64,000 nt of DNA from Hamadaea sp. (GCF_013362815.1 NZ_JABFVK010000038.1:1-64000); one strand, 5' to 3'. Numbered from the stretch's first letter, positions 43,323-51,946 are shown. The notes: generated from the sequence alone by a model not told the origin. Program-made: numbers and translations.

Positions 43323-44891
43323 TCACGATCCCGTAGGCCAGGTGATCTTCGGCGAGTGGTAGTAGTTCACGCCCATGACCTTCCAGCGCGGTCCCTGCGC
43401 GCCGAGGCGGGTGGCGAACGCCGTCCAGTTGTGCGTACTCCAGGGTGACCAGCCCAGCTCGGCCAGCGCCGGCAGGCGGGGGAAGACCATGTAGTCGATG
43501 TCGGCACTCGTGCGAATCGTCTCGGTCCACAGGGGACCTTCGACGCCGAGCACCGACGCCTCGCCCACTCCGGTGAGATATGCCCCGGGATTCCAGCTGT
43601 ACGCCTTGTCGACCTCGATCAGCCCGGCCCAGGTCTGACCGAGCTTGGTCTTGCGGACGTACTTCATGTCCAAGTACGCCAAATTCGCCGGTGACATGAG
43701 CACCTTGGTCCCGTTGGCCGCAGCGGCGGCGACGTTGCTGTCGGTGCTGGTCGTGCCCCAGAACTGCGCCACGGTCGAGGGCAGCTCGTCGGACTTCACG
43801 ATGTCGTGCCAGCCGATCGCGGTCTTGCCGTGCGCGGCGACGATGTTCTGCGCCCGGTTCATGAAGTACGTGTAGTCGGCGGCGGTCGTCGAAGACGCCT
43901 CGTCCCCGCCGATGTGGGCGTACGGGCCGGGAGTGATCGCCGAGAGTTCCCGGATCACGTCGTCGAGGAAGGTGTAGGTCAGCGCCAGCGGTACGCACAA
44001 CGAGCTGAACCCGACGTTGGTGCCCGTGTAGAGGTTCGGGGCGACGCCGTTGCAGTTGAGCTGGGCATACGAGGCGAGGGCGGCATTGGTGTGCCCGGGC
44101 ATGTCGATCTCGGGCACCACGGTGATGTACCGGGCGGCGGCGTACGCGACGATCGCCTGGTAGTCAGCCTTGGTGTAGTAGCCACCGGGATCACCGCCGA
44201 CCGCCGTGCTCCCGCCGTACGCCGCCAGGTTCGGCCAGGAGTCGATGACGATCCGCCAGCCCTGATCGTCGGACAGGTGTAGATGCAGCGTATTGATCTT
44301 GTAGAGCGCGATCTGGTCGATCAGCCGCTCGACGGTGGCCACGGGGAAGAAGTGCCGTGCGACGTCGAGCATCATTCCCCGGTACGCGAACCGCGGATAG
44401 TCGACGATCGTGCCGCCCGGGATCGGCCAAGGTCCGGCCTGGACGGTCGCGGCATCCGCCTCGGGCGGCAGCAGCTGCCGAAGAGTTTGAAGGCCCCGGA
44501 AGAGCCCGGCCGGTTGAAGAGCCCGGATCGTGACGGCGTTCGCCGCGACGGTGAGCTGATAGCCCTCGGGGCCGACGCTCGCCGGCGCACCCGACAGCAG
44601 CAACGAGATGCCGTCCGAGGGGCTCGCGGGCGCGTCGGCGACCGGGAGGGCGTACCCGGTCGACCGGCGTAACTGCGTCGCCAGGAAGGTGGCCACCGCT
44701 TGCGCGGCGGTAGATCCGGCTTCGGCGTACACAGTGGTCGACGAGGTGATCTGGTAGGTGACACCGGCCGCGGGAGTCGCACTCACCGGGGCGGGCACCA
44801 CGTTGGCGAAAGAGACAGCGGTAGCCGTCGGGGTAACCGGCGACAGGGGTACGGCCAGCACGATTGCGAGCACAGCGCCAAACCTGGTCAT
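43323..44891 (-). CDS. secreted GH20 beta-N-acetylhexosaminidase
   Basis: A 522-residue enzyme with signal MTRFGAVLAIVLAVPLSPVTPTATA. A GH20b N-terminal domain (about 40-165) is followed by the catalytic barrel: MLDVARHFFPVATVERLIDQIALYKINTLHLHLSDDQGW and HIGGDEASS near 327, with the Asp-Glu catalytic pair. It removes terminal N-acetylglucosamine from chitin oligomers by substrate assistance. It is first gene of a two-gene operon with the GH2 enzyme, giving both acetylated and deacetylated ends. A palindrome abuts the start codon. Confidence 0.92.
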   Translation of the reverse strand: MTRFGAVLAIVLAVPLSPVTPTATAVSFANVVPAPVSATPAAGVTYQITSSTTVYAEAGSTAAQAVATFLATQLRRSTGYALPVADAPASPSDGISLLLSGAPASVGPEGYQLTVAANAVTIRALQPAGLFRGLQTLRQLLPPEADAATVQAGPWPIPGGTIVDYPRFAYRGMMLDVARHFFPVATVERLIDQIALYKINTLHLHLSDDQGWRIVIDSWPNLAAYGGSTAVGGDPGGYYTKADYQAIVAYAAARYITVVPEIDMPGHTNAALASYAQLNCNGVAPNLYTGTNVGFSSLCVPLALTYTFLDDVIRELSAITPGPYAHIGGDEASSTTAADYTYFMNRAQNIVAAHGKTAIGWHDIVKSDELPSTVAQFWGTTSTDSNVAAAAANGTKVLMSPANLAYLDMKYVRKTKLGQTWAGLIEVDKAYSWNPGAYLTGVGEASVLGVEGPLWTETIRTSADIDYMVFPRLPALAELGWSPWSTHNWTAFATRLGAQGPRWKVMGVNYYHSPKITWPTGS

Positions 44892-44908
44892 AGATAGGTA
44901 ACCTATCT
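44892..44908. promoter_or_regulatory. palindromic operator abutting the GH20 start codon
   Basis: AGATAGGT-A-ACCTATCT has exact 8-bp arms and begins one base beyond the ATG. On the minus strand TAGGTT inside it lies 8 bases before the ATG, the spacing of a leaderless -10, so a bound repressor would cover -10 and start site. A third half-site AGATAG lies at 44912. Confidence 0.6.
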
Positions 44909-44962
44909 AACAGATAGATTCAACGCAAGACGTCGATGCCCCACCGAAGGGTGGAACCGCTG

Positions 44963-45715
44963 TCACGAGCCGAGGACATCCTTGGAAGCGCGACCCATGA
45001 TGGAGATCGCCGTACGCCGAGGCAGCCGGCTCAAGAAGGCAGCCGACGCCTTCATCAGCCCGCCCGGTACCACCCGAGGCTTGCGGCCCAACGCACCCAG
45101 GGCGGCCGCCACCACTGCCTGCGGCGTCACCGTTCCCGGCGCAGGCTTCGCCGTCGAGGCGGCCAGTCCCGGAGTGCTGACCGCACCGGCGACGCACGCA
45201 ATGACATCCACTCCGGACGGACGCAACTCGGCCCACAGACCCTCGGCGAATACTGCGCCGAACGCTTTGGTTCCGGCGTACAAGCTGAGATTGGGCGAAC
45301 CCTGCGCCCCTGCGAGCGAGGACATGACGACGAACCCGCCGTGGCCGCGCTCTTGCATCGCGGGCAGGAAGTGGCGCGCGAGCAGCATGGGCGCGCGGAC
45401 GTTGAGGTCGATCGCGCGGCCGAGCTCGGCGGGGTCGCTCGTGGCGAACGGGCCGATCGGCGACAGCGCGGCGTTGGCGACGAGGAGCCCGATCTCGAGG
45501 CCGACCGTCGCGGCCAGCACCGTCTCGACCCCCGCGACAGTGGCCAGGTCGGCGGCGACCTCGATCTTGGGCCCGGGCAGGTCGAGCGCCGGATGCCGCG
45601 CGACGAGCACGACGCCGAGCCCGCGCGCGGACAGTTCCCGGGCGAACGCCGCCCCGATGCCCTGCGACGCGCCCGCCACCAGCGCCCACGGTCCATAGCG
45701 ATCGAGGAACGTCAC
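44963..45715 (-). CDS. SDR family NAD(P)-dependent oxidoreductase
   Basis: A 250-residue short-chain dehydrogenase. ALVAGASQGIGAAFARELSARG is the cofactor motif (residues 12-33), VANAALSPIGPF replaces the NAG region, and SSLAGAQGSPNLSLYAGTKAFG near 135-155 supplies Ser, Tyr and Lys. The tail PRRTAISIMGRASKDVLG is basic. GTG 45715 is chosen because it makes a GTGA overlap with the upstream membrane gene. It may act on a lipid substrate given the EXPERA-like partner. Confidence 0.85.
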   Translation of the reverse strand: MTFLDRYGPWALVAGASQGIGAAFARELSARGLGVVLVARHPALDLPGPKIEVAADLATVAGVETVLAATVGLEIGLLVANAALSPIGPFATSDPAELGRAIDLNVRAPMLLARHFLPAMQERGHGGFVVMSSLAGAQGSPNLSLYAGTKAFGAVFAEGLWAELRPSGVDVIACVAGAVSTPGLAASTAKPAPGTVTPQAVVAAALGALGRKPRVVPGGLMKASAAFLSRLPRRTAISIMGRASKDVLGS

Positions 45716-46191
45716 CACGGCTCCTTCCGCATCCGCAACATCATCGCGAACGGCATGAGCAACCAGGGCAGGTTCACCATGAGCACGAACCCGACGTTGG
45801 GCGTCGCATGCGGCCCGGAGAACTCCTCGAACAGGATGATCAGCACGTTCGACAGCATCATCCCCGACCACACCAGCGCCGGTACGCGAATCCAGTTCCG
45901 GCGGCGGACGAAGGCGTAGATCGCGGCGAGGTAGAACGGCCCGAACAGCAGCACGTCGATCCAGATCGTCGCCTTCCACCAGGGCGGACGCGCCATCAGC
46001 AGCGGATCGTAGGTGTTGCCGTACCAGTGGACGAGGTCGACCAGCGGAGCCGGTGGCCACAGCGGCTGCGCGAAGTGCGCGGGATCGGCGATGATGAGCT
46101 GCTCGATGTCCACGATGTACGTCACGAAGCACAGGTTGATTCCGAAGAAGACCACGAAGATGAGGTCTATCGGGCGCCGTCGGAGGGGCAT
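45712..46191 (-). CDS. EXPERA-like four-helix membrane protein
   Basis: A 159-residue protein with four membrane helices: LIFVVFFGINLCFVTYIVDIEQL, WIDVLLFGPFYLAAIYAFV, ALVWSGMMLSNVLIILFEE and GFVLMVNLPWLLMPFAMMLRM. HWYGNTYDPLLMARPPWWKATIWIDVLLFGPFY and the acidic FEE in helix three fit the emopamil-binding/TMEM97 EXPERA fold of sterol-related enzymes and lipid binders. In a bacterium the ligand is unknown. Coupled to the SDR gene by overlap; TAGAGT is 6 bases upstream. Confidence 0.75.
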   Translation of the reverse strand: MPLRRRPIDLIFVVFFGINLCFVTYIVDIEQLIIADPAHFAQPLWPPAPLVDLVHWYGNTYDPLLMARPPWWKATIWIDVLLFGPFYLAAIYAFVRRRNWIRVPALVWSGMMLSNVLIILFEEFSGPHATPNVGFVLMVNLPWLLMPFAMMLRMRKEPW

Positions 46192-46197
46192 GCCGAC

Positions 46198-46203
46198 ACT
46201 CTA
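46198..46203 (-). promoter_or_regulatory. -10 hexamer of the EXPERA-SDR operon, leaderless spacing
   Basis: Minus-strand TAGAGT lies 6 bases before ATG 46191. The divergent gene's TACGCT is only 14 bases away at 46218. Confidence 0.5.
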
Positions 46204-46217
46204 GGCCTCCGGACGGT

Positions 46218-46223
46218 TACGCT
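46218..46223 (+). promoter_or_regulatory. -10 hexamer, leaderless spacing
   Basis: TACGCT lies 7 bases before GTG 46231 and supports that start over the long open frame from 45808. Confidence 0.5.
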
Positions 46224-46230
46224 CAGCCCT

Positions 46231-46839
46231 GTGAACTGGCTCGACGCCGTCGGCTGGATCGGCTCGGCGCTGCTGGTCTGGTCCCTGCTGCAAACCCGCA
46301 TCCTCCGGTTGCGCGCCATCAACCTGGTCGGCTGCGTAGTCCTGATCGGCTTCAACTGGGCGCTCGGCGTCTGGCCCATGGTCGGCCTCAACACCGCCCT
46401 CGCCGTCATCAACATCTACTTCCTGGTCAAGCTGCTGCGTACCCGGCACTCCCCCGCCGCTTACTCGGTGGTCCAGGTCGCTGCCGACGACGACTACCTC
46501 GCGCACGTCCTGGCCGTCCACGGCCAGGACATCGCCCGCTTCAACCCAGGCTTCGAGCTTCGGGGCACCGCCTTTCTAGTGGTACGCGGAGACGAGACCG
46601 TCGGCGTGGTGGCCTTGCATGACGGCGGCAACGGCGTCGCAGTGGTGGACCTCGACTACGTGACTCCCAAGTACCGCGACTTCACTCCCGGGGAGTTCGT
46701 GTACCGGCAGAGCCACATGTTCACCGACCGGGGGTTCCACACTGTCGTTGTTCCTGCTCGGCCTGCTCTTTCTGCGTACTTCACCCGGCTGGGGTTCTCT
46801 CGGGTTGGCGAGTTCTTTTCGCTTACGCTTCGTACCTGA
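46231..46839 (+). CDS. membrane domain (YgjV-like) fused to a GNAT-like domain
   Basis: A 202-residue protein. Residues 1-75 hold three membrane helices (WLDAVGWIGSALLVWSLLQTRILRLRAINLVGCVVLIGFNWAL), similar to YgjV-type inner membrane proteins. Residues 80-202 resemble a GNAT acyltransferase: AFLVVRGDETVGVVALHD and VVVDLDYVTPKYRDFTPGEFVYRQ, with YFTRLGFSRVGEF at the end. The classical acetyl-CoA loop is not obvious, so enzymatic activity is uncertain. Single gene. Confidence 0.7.
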   Translation: MNWLDAVGWIGSALLVWSLLQTRILRLRAINLVGCVVLIGFNWALGVWPMVGLNTALAVINIYFLVKLLRTRHSPAAYSVVQVAADDDYLAHVLAVHGQDIARFNPGFELRGTAFLVVRGDETVGVVALHDGGNGVAVVDLDYVTPKYRDFTPGEFVYRQSHMFTDRGFHTVVVPARPALSAYFTRLGFSRVGEFFSLTLRT

Positions 46840-46926
46840 CCTTTGGTGCGACTTCGCCGTTGTCCGGGTTTTCGGCGACGAAGCGGGTGGGGCGGGGGCT
46901 GCGTACGTTGGCGATTTGTCCGACTT

Positions 46927-47046
46927 CCATGATCATGGCCAGTTCTGGGCTGTGATAGCGACGCAGAATTGACCTGATCTTGCGTTGCCATGATCAGCGG
47001 AAGTTTCGCGGTGCCATAGCCCCACCAAAACTCCGTTGATCATGGC
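46927..47046. repeat. diverged GATCATG palindromes between convergent genes
   Basis: CCATGATCATGG at 46927 is a 12-bp perfect palindrome. GCCATGATCA near 46987 and TGATCATGGC at 47037 form a wider inverted repeat. Related to the ends of the 62-bp element, but the GGCGTGTCGCG core is missing. Confidence 0.55.
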
Positions 47047-47118
47047 GGCAAGCAGCGAAGCCGCACCCCCACCCTCTTCGGTGCGATTTTCGACTTGGCG
47101 TCGAACGGAGCCGCAGCG

Positions 47119-48060
47119 CTAGAGGAGCCCCTGGCGAGCGGCAGCGAGCCCAGCCTGAAACCGCGTACGAGCGCCAAGCCGCTCCATCAACTCGCTAGTG
47201 CGCCGATGAACGGTACGCACACTGATGCCGAGCTGCCGAGCGATGGCTTCGTCCTTCAACCCGGCGGCCAAGAGCGTCACCAATTCGGAGTCGGGAGCCG
47301 CCGACGGAGTGGCGAAGACGGGCACGGCGACGTTCCAGAGCAGGTCGAAGAGCCGGATGAGCGCGTCGAGCAATGTGGACGCGTACACGACGAGGGCGCT
47401 GTCCACCATCGCGTCCCGGTCGGCGGTGAACGGCAGGATCGCCGCCGAGCGATCGGAGATCGCGAGTTTGAGCGGGACGTCGCAGACCCGTGCTTCCTCG
47501 CCGGCGTCGACCGCCGCCCGGATCAGCCGGAGCGCGCCGGGCAGCTCCAACGCCTCCGGCGCGTAGATGCCGCGGAGGCGTACGCCCCGGTTCAGCAGGT
47601 CGTTCTCGCCTGGGTTCGGCTCACTCGGGTTCTGCGCGTACGGGGGCCGGTCGAGCACCAGCAACTCTTGCCGGGTCGACTGTTGCAGCTGCTGGAATCG
47701 GGTGGCCACCGCCTCCCGCCCGAAGACGATCTCCAACTCCTCTTCGGGCCGGTGCCGGCGATCGGCGGGCAGGTCGGCCAGGAGCAGCTGGGCGGCTTGA
47801 CGGGTCGCGGCCAGCTCCTGCTGACGCCGCGCGATCAGCGCCTCGACAGCCGTGTCGGGCCGCGCCGCCACATAGCGGGTGGGCCGCCCGGCCAACCGGC
47901 TCACCAGTCCGCATTCCGCGAGGCGGTGCAGCGATTGCCGGACCGCTCGCGCACCGCGTCCCGACCGCTCGGTCAGCTCGGCCGGAGTGAGACCTCGTTC
48001 CCGAAGCAGCATCCGATAGAGCGCCTCGTCCTCTTCGCCAACCCCCAGGGCCTGGAGCAT
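47119..48060 (-). CDS. TrmB-like/LuxR two-ended transcriptional regulator
   Basis: A 313-residue regulator. The N-terminus is a TrmB-like winged helix (EALYRMLLRERGLTPAELTERSGRGARAVRQSLHRLAECGLVSRLAGRPTRYVA). The middle (about 100-240) is an effector or phospholipase-D-like sensor segment. The C-terminus is a LuxR helix-turn-helix (LLAAGLKDEAIARQLGISVRTVHRRTSELMERLGARTRFQAG). This two-ended layout is common in actinomycetes for regulators of unknown input. ATG 48060 is preferred; 48093 is in frame. Confidence 0.83.
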   Translation of the reverse strand: MLQALGVGEEDEALYRMLLRERGLTPAELTERSGRGARAVRQSLHRLAECGLVSRLAGRPTRYVAARPDTAVEALIARRQQELAATRQAAQLLLADLPADRRHRPEEELEIVFGREAVATRFQQLQQSTRQELLVLDRPPYAQNPSEPNPGENDLLNRGVRLRGIYAPEALELPGALRLIRAAVDAGEEARVCDVPLKLAISDRSAAILPFTADRDAMVDSALVVYASTLLDALIRLFDLLWNVAVPVFATPSAAPDSELVTLLAAGLKDEAIARQLGISVRTVHRRTSELMERLGARTRFQAGLAAARQGLL

Positions 48061-48154
48061 CGCGTACCTCCCACTGTGGCCTATTAAGGCCACGGCAGGA
48101 TCTTGCCACCGGTTCGCCTTTACGGGCCAGGCCCAGAACCGATATCAAGATCAT

Positions 48155-49297
48155 GTGGTACGCAGAAAGCACGCAATCCTCGCGGGCGCGGCAAGCGCCC
48201 TCATCCTGATGAGCACCGTCGTCGGCGGTGTTCCGGCGCAGGCCGCGCCCACCTGGTCCGTCCCGGCGTGCGGGCAGGTGACCGGCGGCGCCGGCGGCCT
48301 GACCTTCACCTGGAGCGACGGGCATTATCTGACCCGCACCGCCACCGAGCTGCGGCCGATCACGGTGGTCTCCGACATCGAGGCGCTCGCCGCGCCGAAC
48401 ACCCTGCTGGCCGTGGACGACTTCGGCAAGCTCTCGCAGAGCCGGGACGCGGGCTGCAGCTGGACGCAGATCGCGACGCTGGGCGGTCAGCCCCCGTACG
48501 CCATCACCGCCGCGGGCGGGGCGAGCGCGTACGTGTGGTCGCGGGCGAACGACGAGCTGCTCTACCGCGTCGACGGCACCAAGGTGACCGAGCTGCCCCG
48601 GATTCCGTCGGCCGAGGTCGGCAACCTGCTCGCCCTCGCCGTCGACGGCAAGCACCTGCGGGCGGTGACCTCCACCGGCGTTGTGCTCGACTCGGTGGAC
48701 GGCGGGCAGTCGTTCCAGCGTCGGGGTGTGACTCCGCAGCCGGTGCTCGGCTGGTGGATCTGGGGTTACGAGGGCTCGATCGGCCGGAACCTCGACCACA
48801 TCGTGCTCGGCACCAGCAGCGACGGTGTGTACACGACCTTCGACGGCGGGTTCACCTGGACTTCGTCCAGGCTGTCGGCCGAGCCGAAGCACCGGATCAA
48901 CGTCTTCAGCGTCGCGGTCTCGCCCGCCGACGAGAACGTGGTCTGGGCCGAAGGGCTCGACACCACCGAGCTGGACGCGGGCAACACTCGCGCGCAGGGC
49001 CGCCACCTCTGGCGGTCGACCGACGGCGGCCGGACCTTCACGGTCGCGGTCGACCACGACCCCGCCACGGTGACGCTGACCAACGGCGTACCGCTGGCTC
49101 CGCATCCGACCGACCCCGACGTCGTGTACTTCGAGTACGGCACCTGGTTCGCCAACTACGGCACCGACCTGTACGCCTACGACGCGGGCACCGGGCGGCT
49201 GTCGACCGGGCACAGCGGCCAGGACGGCATCAACGCCATCACCTTCAACCCCGCGTTCCCCCAGGTGCTCTACCTGGGCCTAGTCGAGGTCCGCTGA
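48155..49297 (+). CDS. secreted Asp-box beta-propeller protein
   Basis: A 380-residue secreted protein with signal MVRRKHAILAGAASALILMSTVVGGVPAQA. At least four Asp-box motifs are visible, SRDAGCSW near 95, SVDGGQSF near 176, TFDGGFTW near 227 and STDGGRTF near 288, as in sialidase and VPS10-type propellers. The catalytic Arg triad of sialidases was not recognised, so a binding role is more likely. GTG start. A strong hairpin follows at 49327. Confidence 0.75.
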   Translation: MVRRKHAILAGAASALILMSTVVGGVPAQAAPTWSVPACGQVTGGAGGLTFTWSDGHYLTRTATELRPITVVSDIEALAAPNTLLAVDDFGKLSQSRDAGCSWTQIATLGGQPPYAITAAGGASAYVWSRANDELLYRVDGTKVTELPRIPSAEVGNLLALAVDGKHLRAVTSTGVVLDSVDGGQSFQRRGVTPQPVLGWWIWGYEGSIGRNLDHIVLGTSSDGVYTTFDGGFTWTSSRLSAEPKHRINVFSVAVSPADENVVWAEGLDTTELDAGNTRAQGRHLWRSTDGGRTFTVAVDHDPATVTLTNGVPLAPHPTDPDVVYFEYGTWFANYGTDLYAYDAGTGRLSTGHSGQDGINAITFNPAFPQVLYLGLVEVR

Positions 49298-49326
49298 GCT
49301 TCCGCCAGAACCCGGCGGCCTCCTTG

Positions 49327-49360
49327 GGGCCCGGCGCCTTGTCCGATAGGCGCCGGGCCC
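49327..49360. terminator. 12-bp perfect hairpin between convergent genes
   Basis: GGGCCCGGCGCC (49327-49338) and GGCGCCGGGCCC (49349-49360) surround a 10-base loop. It can serve both the propeller gene and the convergent NmrA-SnoaL gene. Confidence 0.82.
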
Positions 49361-49368
49361 TGTTCGCG

Positions 49369-50586
49369 TCAGGCGGACGGCGCATCGACGTACGCGACCT
49401 CCTCGCGGACGATCCGGCCACCCTGGACGGTGTAGAGCGTCAGCTTGCGGGCGCTTCGGCGTACGCCGCTGGGCTTGTGCGTCTGGTCGAAGGTGAACTT
49501 GACGGCGAACTGCTCGCCCGCCCCGTCACCGAGGAAGGGCCCGTCCGCGGTCACCTCGTGGATCTCGTAGTCGGCGGTGAGCCGCTGGGCGTTCTTCATG
49601 ATCTCCTCGAGGCCGGCGACCTCGGCGACACCTTCCAGGGGTGCGACGCGGATCATGTCCGGCGCGAGCAGCGGCATCGTCTCGGCGAGCGCGCCCCGCC
49701 GCAGCGCGCCGACGTACGCCTCCGCGACGTCGCCGGTCGAGCGGAAGTCGGCGGCGTGGTCGGCCGCCCAGTCCGCGAAGGTACGCGCCGGATGGCCGGT
49801 GAGCTGCTCGACCGTGTCCACCACCGGCTCCGGTTCGGTGACGATGGACGCCCAGTGGGCGAGCGCCCGGTCGACGAACTCCGCGTTGCCCCACATCGCC
49901 AGCATCTGGGCCCGCGCCTCCTCCGCCGACTGCTCCTCGAAGCGCAGCGGGCGGCCGATCGTCTCGCCGATGATGCGTACCTGGTCAGCCTGGCTCACCG
50001 TGGCGGGGCCGGTCAGGATGTAGCTCTGCCCGGTGTGGCCGGCTTCGGTGAGCGCCACGACGGCGACCGCCGCGAGATCGGCCTCGTGGATCAGCGACCG
50101 CTGCGCTCCGGCATACGGGGCTCGGACGACGTCGCCCGTACGGATCTGGCTCGCCCAGCTCAGAGTGTTCGTGGCGAACCCACCGGCCCGCAGGAACGTC
50201 CATTCCACCCCGGACCGGCGGATCAGATCCTCGATCTCGCCCCAGACGCCGTTCTCCGCCGGGCTCACGTCGTCGCGGACGGAGAACGCCGACAGGTACA
50301 CCACCTTGCGGGCGTTTTTGGCGATCGTCTCGATCACCGGAGCGGCCCCTTCAGCCGACCGGAACGGCCAGAGCAGGAACACGGAGTCGACGCCGTCGAG
50401 CGCGTCCCGAAGCGACTCCGCATCGGTCAAGTCTCCGGCGTACGCCTGGACGCCGTCCGGCAGTCCGGCCGAGGCGGGGTTGCGGGTGAGGGCGCGGACC
50501 GGCAGATCGGTGCGGGCCAGGGAAGCGGTCACGTGGCGGCCGACGTTGCCCGTCGCGCCGATGATCAGTGTCGTCATGCGTTTCAT
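49369..50586 (-). CDS. NmrA-like NAD(P)-binding protein fused to a SnoaL-like domain
   Basis: A 405-residue fusion. Residues 1-285 are an atypical SDR of the NmrA/QOR2 type: TTLIIGATGNVGRHVTASLARTDLPVRALTRNP, then VVYLSAFSV and LRAGGFATNTLSWA. Residues 290-405 form a SnoaL/NTF2-like cone (AYVGALRRGALAETMPLLAPDMIRVAPLEGVAEVAGLEEIM and GEQFAVKFTF). The second domain could bind a small hydrophobic ligand or perform isomerisation. ATG 50586 has GAGG 7 bases upstream; ATG 50577 is also possible. Confidence 0.85.
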   Translation of the reverse strand: MKRMTTLIIGATGNVGRHVTASLARTDLPVRALTRNPASAGLPDGVQAYAGDLTDAESLRDALDGVDSVFLLWPFRSAEGAAPVIETIAKNARKVVYLSAFSVRDDVSPAENGVWGEIEDLIRRSGVEWTFLRAGGFATNTLSWASQIRTGDVVRAPYAGAQRSLIHEADLAAVAVVALTEAGHTGQSYILTGPATVSQADQVRIIGETIGRPLRFEEQSAEEARAQMLAMWGNAEFVDRALAHWASIVTEPEPVVDTVEQLTGHPARTFADWAADHAADFRSTGDVAEAYVGALRRGALAETMPLLAPDMIRVAPLEGVAEVAGLEEIMKNAQRLTADYEIHEVTADGPFLGDGAGEQFAVKFTFDQTHKPSGVRRSARKLTLYTVQGGRIVREEVAYVDAPSA

Positions 50587-50691
50587 CCTGAAACCTCAAC
50601 CAAGGTTCAGATCCACTTTTTCGCCTGTCGGCGTACGCGGGAATATTCACGTGATTGCCGTTAACGCGGACGGCGCAGTCTACTGACTGGC

Positions 50692-51939
50692 ATGCATAAA
50701 TGGAGAAGTCTCATCGTCGTGGCGGGCCTCGCCGCGGCCACGCTGGCCGGACCGCAGGCGGCGCTGGCCGCCCCGGTGACGAGCGCCGTCTTCAACGATC
50801 CGACCGGTACCGCCGCAGACAAGGCGCTGCTCCAGAACAAGATCGTCGAACTGATCGGCACCGCACCGGCCGGGTCGCGAATCCGGATGGCGATGTACTA
50901 CGCCGACGATGCGACGATCCCGAATGCGCTGATCGCAGCACACCAGCGCGGCGTGAACGTCCAGGTCATCTTCGACGGCCGGGAGACCGCCGAGACGTTG
51001 TGGCCGTCGCTGACCGCCGAACTCGGCACCTCGCTGTCGGCGGCGAGCTGGGCGCTGGCCTGCCCGAGCGGCCGGGGCTGCATCGGCAGCCGCGTCCTGG
51101 GCAGCGTCGCCTCCATCAACCACAACAAGTTCTTCCTGTTCTCCAGCACCGGCGGTGCGGCGAACGTCGTCGTGCAGTCGTCGGCCAACCTGCACAACGG
51201 GCGCGACGGCCTCGGCGGCTGGAACAACGCCCTGATCCTCGTCGGCAACACCGCCGCCTACGACTACTACAGCGGCTACTTCGACGATCTGAAGGGGCGG
51301 GTCGTCAACAACAACTACTACGACACGCGTACGCCGCTCCAGGCGGGCAACTCGAAGATCTTCTTCTACCCGCGCCAGGAGCAGTCGGGGACCAGCCCCT
51401 ATCAGAACCCGGCCGAGGACACGATCTACACGATCCTGTCCAACGTGGACTGCTTCGGGAACTCCGTCGTGGGTACACAAGACGGCACCCACCGGACGAT
51501 CATCCGCGTCGCGATGTCGATCTTCAGCCGCGACTACCTCGCCAAGAAGCTCTGGGACCTGGACGCGGCCGGTTGCTACGTGGAGGTCGTCGAGACCTAC
51601 CACCCCGGCTCCGACCTGGAAGTCAGCGCGATGAAGAAGCTGCTCGCGGCGGCCGGGAGTTATCGCGGGCCGGCGGTCAAGTACTACTGCGACACCGACT
51701 CGATCTGGATCCACTCGAAGTACTTCGAGGTCGAAGGGGTCTACTACGCCAAGCCCGACCGCAAGATCGTCTGGACCGGCAGCCACAACTGGAGCACCAA
51801 CTCACTGCGGCAGGCCGACGAGGCCGTCCTTCAGCTGGAGGACAGCACGGTGTTCGACGCGTACACGGCGAACTTCCGCGCCATCCGGGACAGCTCGACC
51901 ATTCGCAGCGTCGCCAACGGCGGCACGGCGAGCTGCTGA
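50692..51939 (+). CDS. secreted phospholipase D-like protein
   Basis: A 415-residue secreted protein with signal MHKWRSLIVVAGLAAATLAGPQAALA. Two HKD half-sites are present: SINHNKFFLFSS near residue 143 and IWIHSKYFEVEG near 342, followed by VWTGSHNWSTNSLRQADEAVLQLED. A PLD active site needs both His-Lys pairs, so the enzyme may be active on phospholipid or nucleic acid phosphodiesters. TCTACT lies 7 bases before the ATG. Single gene. Confidence 0.87.
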   Translation: MHKWRSLIVVAGLAAATLAGPQAALAAPVTSAVFNDPTGTAADKALLQNKIVELIGTAPAGSRIRMAMYYADDATIPNALIAAHQRGVNVQVIFDGRETAETLWPSLTAELGTSLSAASWALACPSGRGCIGSRVLGSVASINHNKFFLFSSTGGAANVVVQSSANLHNGRDGLGGWNNALILVGNTAAYDYYSGYFDDLKGRVVNNNYYDTRTPLQAGNSKIFFYPRQEQSGTSPYQNPAEDTIYTILSNVDCFGNSVVGTQDGTHRTIIRVAMSIFSRDYLAKKLWDLDAAGCYVEVVETYHPGSDLEVSAMKKLLAAAGSYRGPAVKYYCDTDSIWIHSKYFEVEGVYYAKPDRKIVWTGSHNWSTNSLRQADEAVLQLEDSTVFDAYTANFRAIRDSSTIRSVANGGTASC

Positions 51940-51946
51940 CGCGCGC

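Noticed and set aside
40679-44891. DasR-type control of the GH20-GH2 operon
   Set aside because: The palindrome at the GH20 start does not match the DasR site pattern (ACTGGTCTAGACCAGT).
48103-50664. 853-codon plus-strand open frame across two genes
   Set aside because: It crosses the propeller gene, a strong hairpin and the NmrA-SnoaL gene in the wrong frame; composition is that of a shadow.
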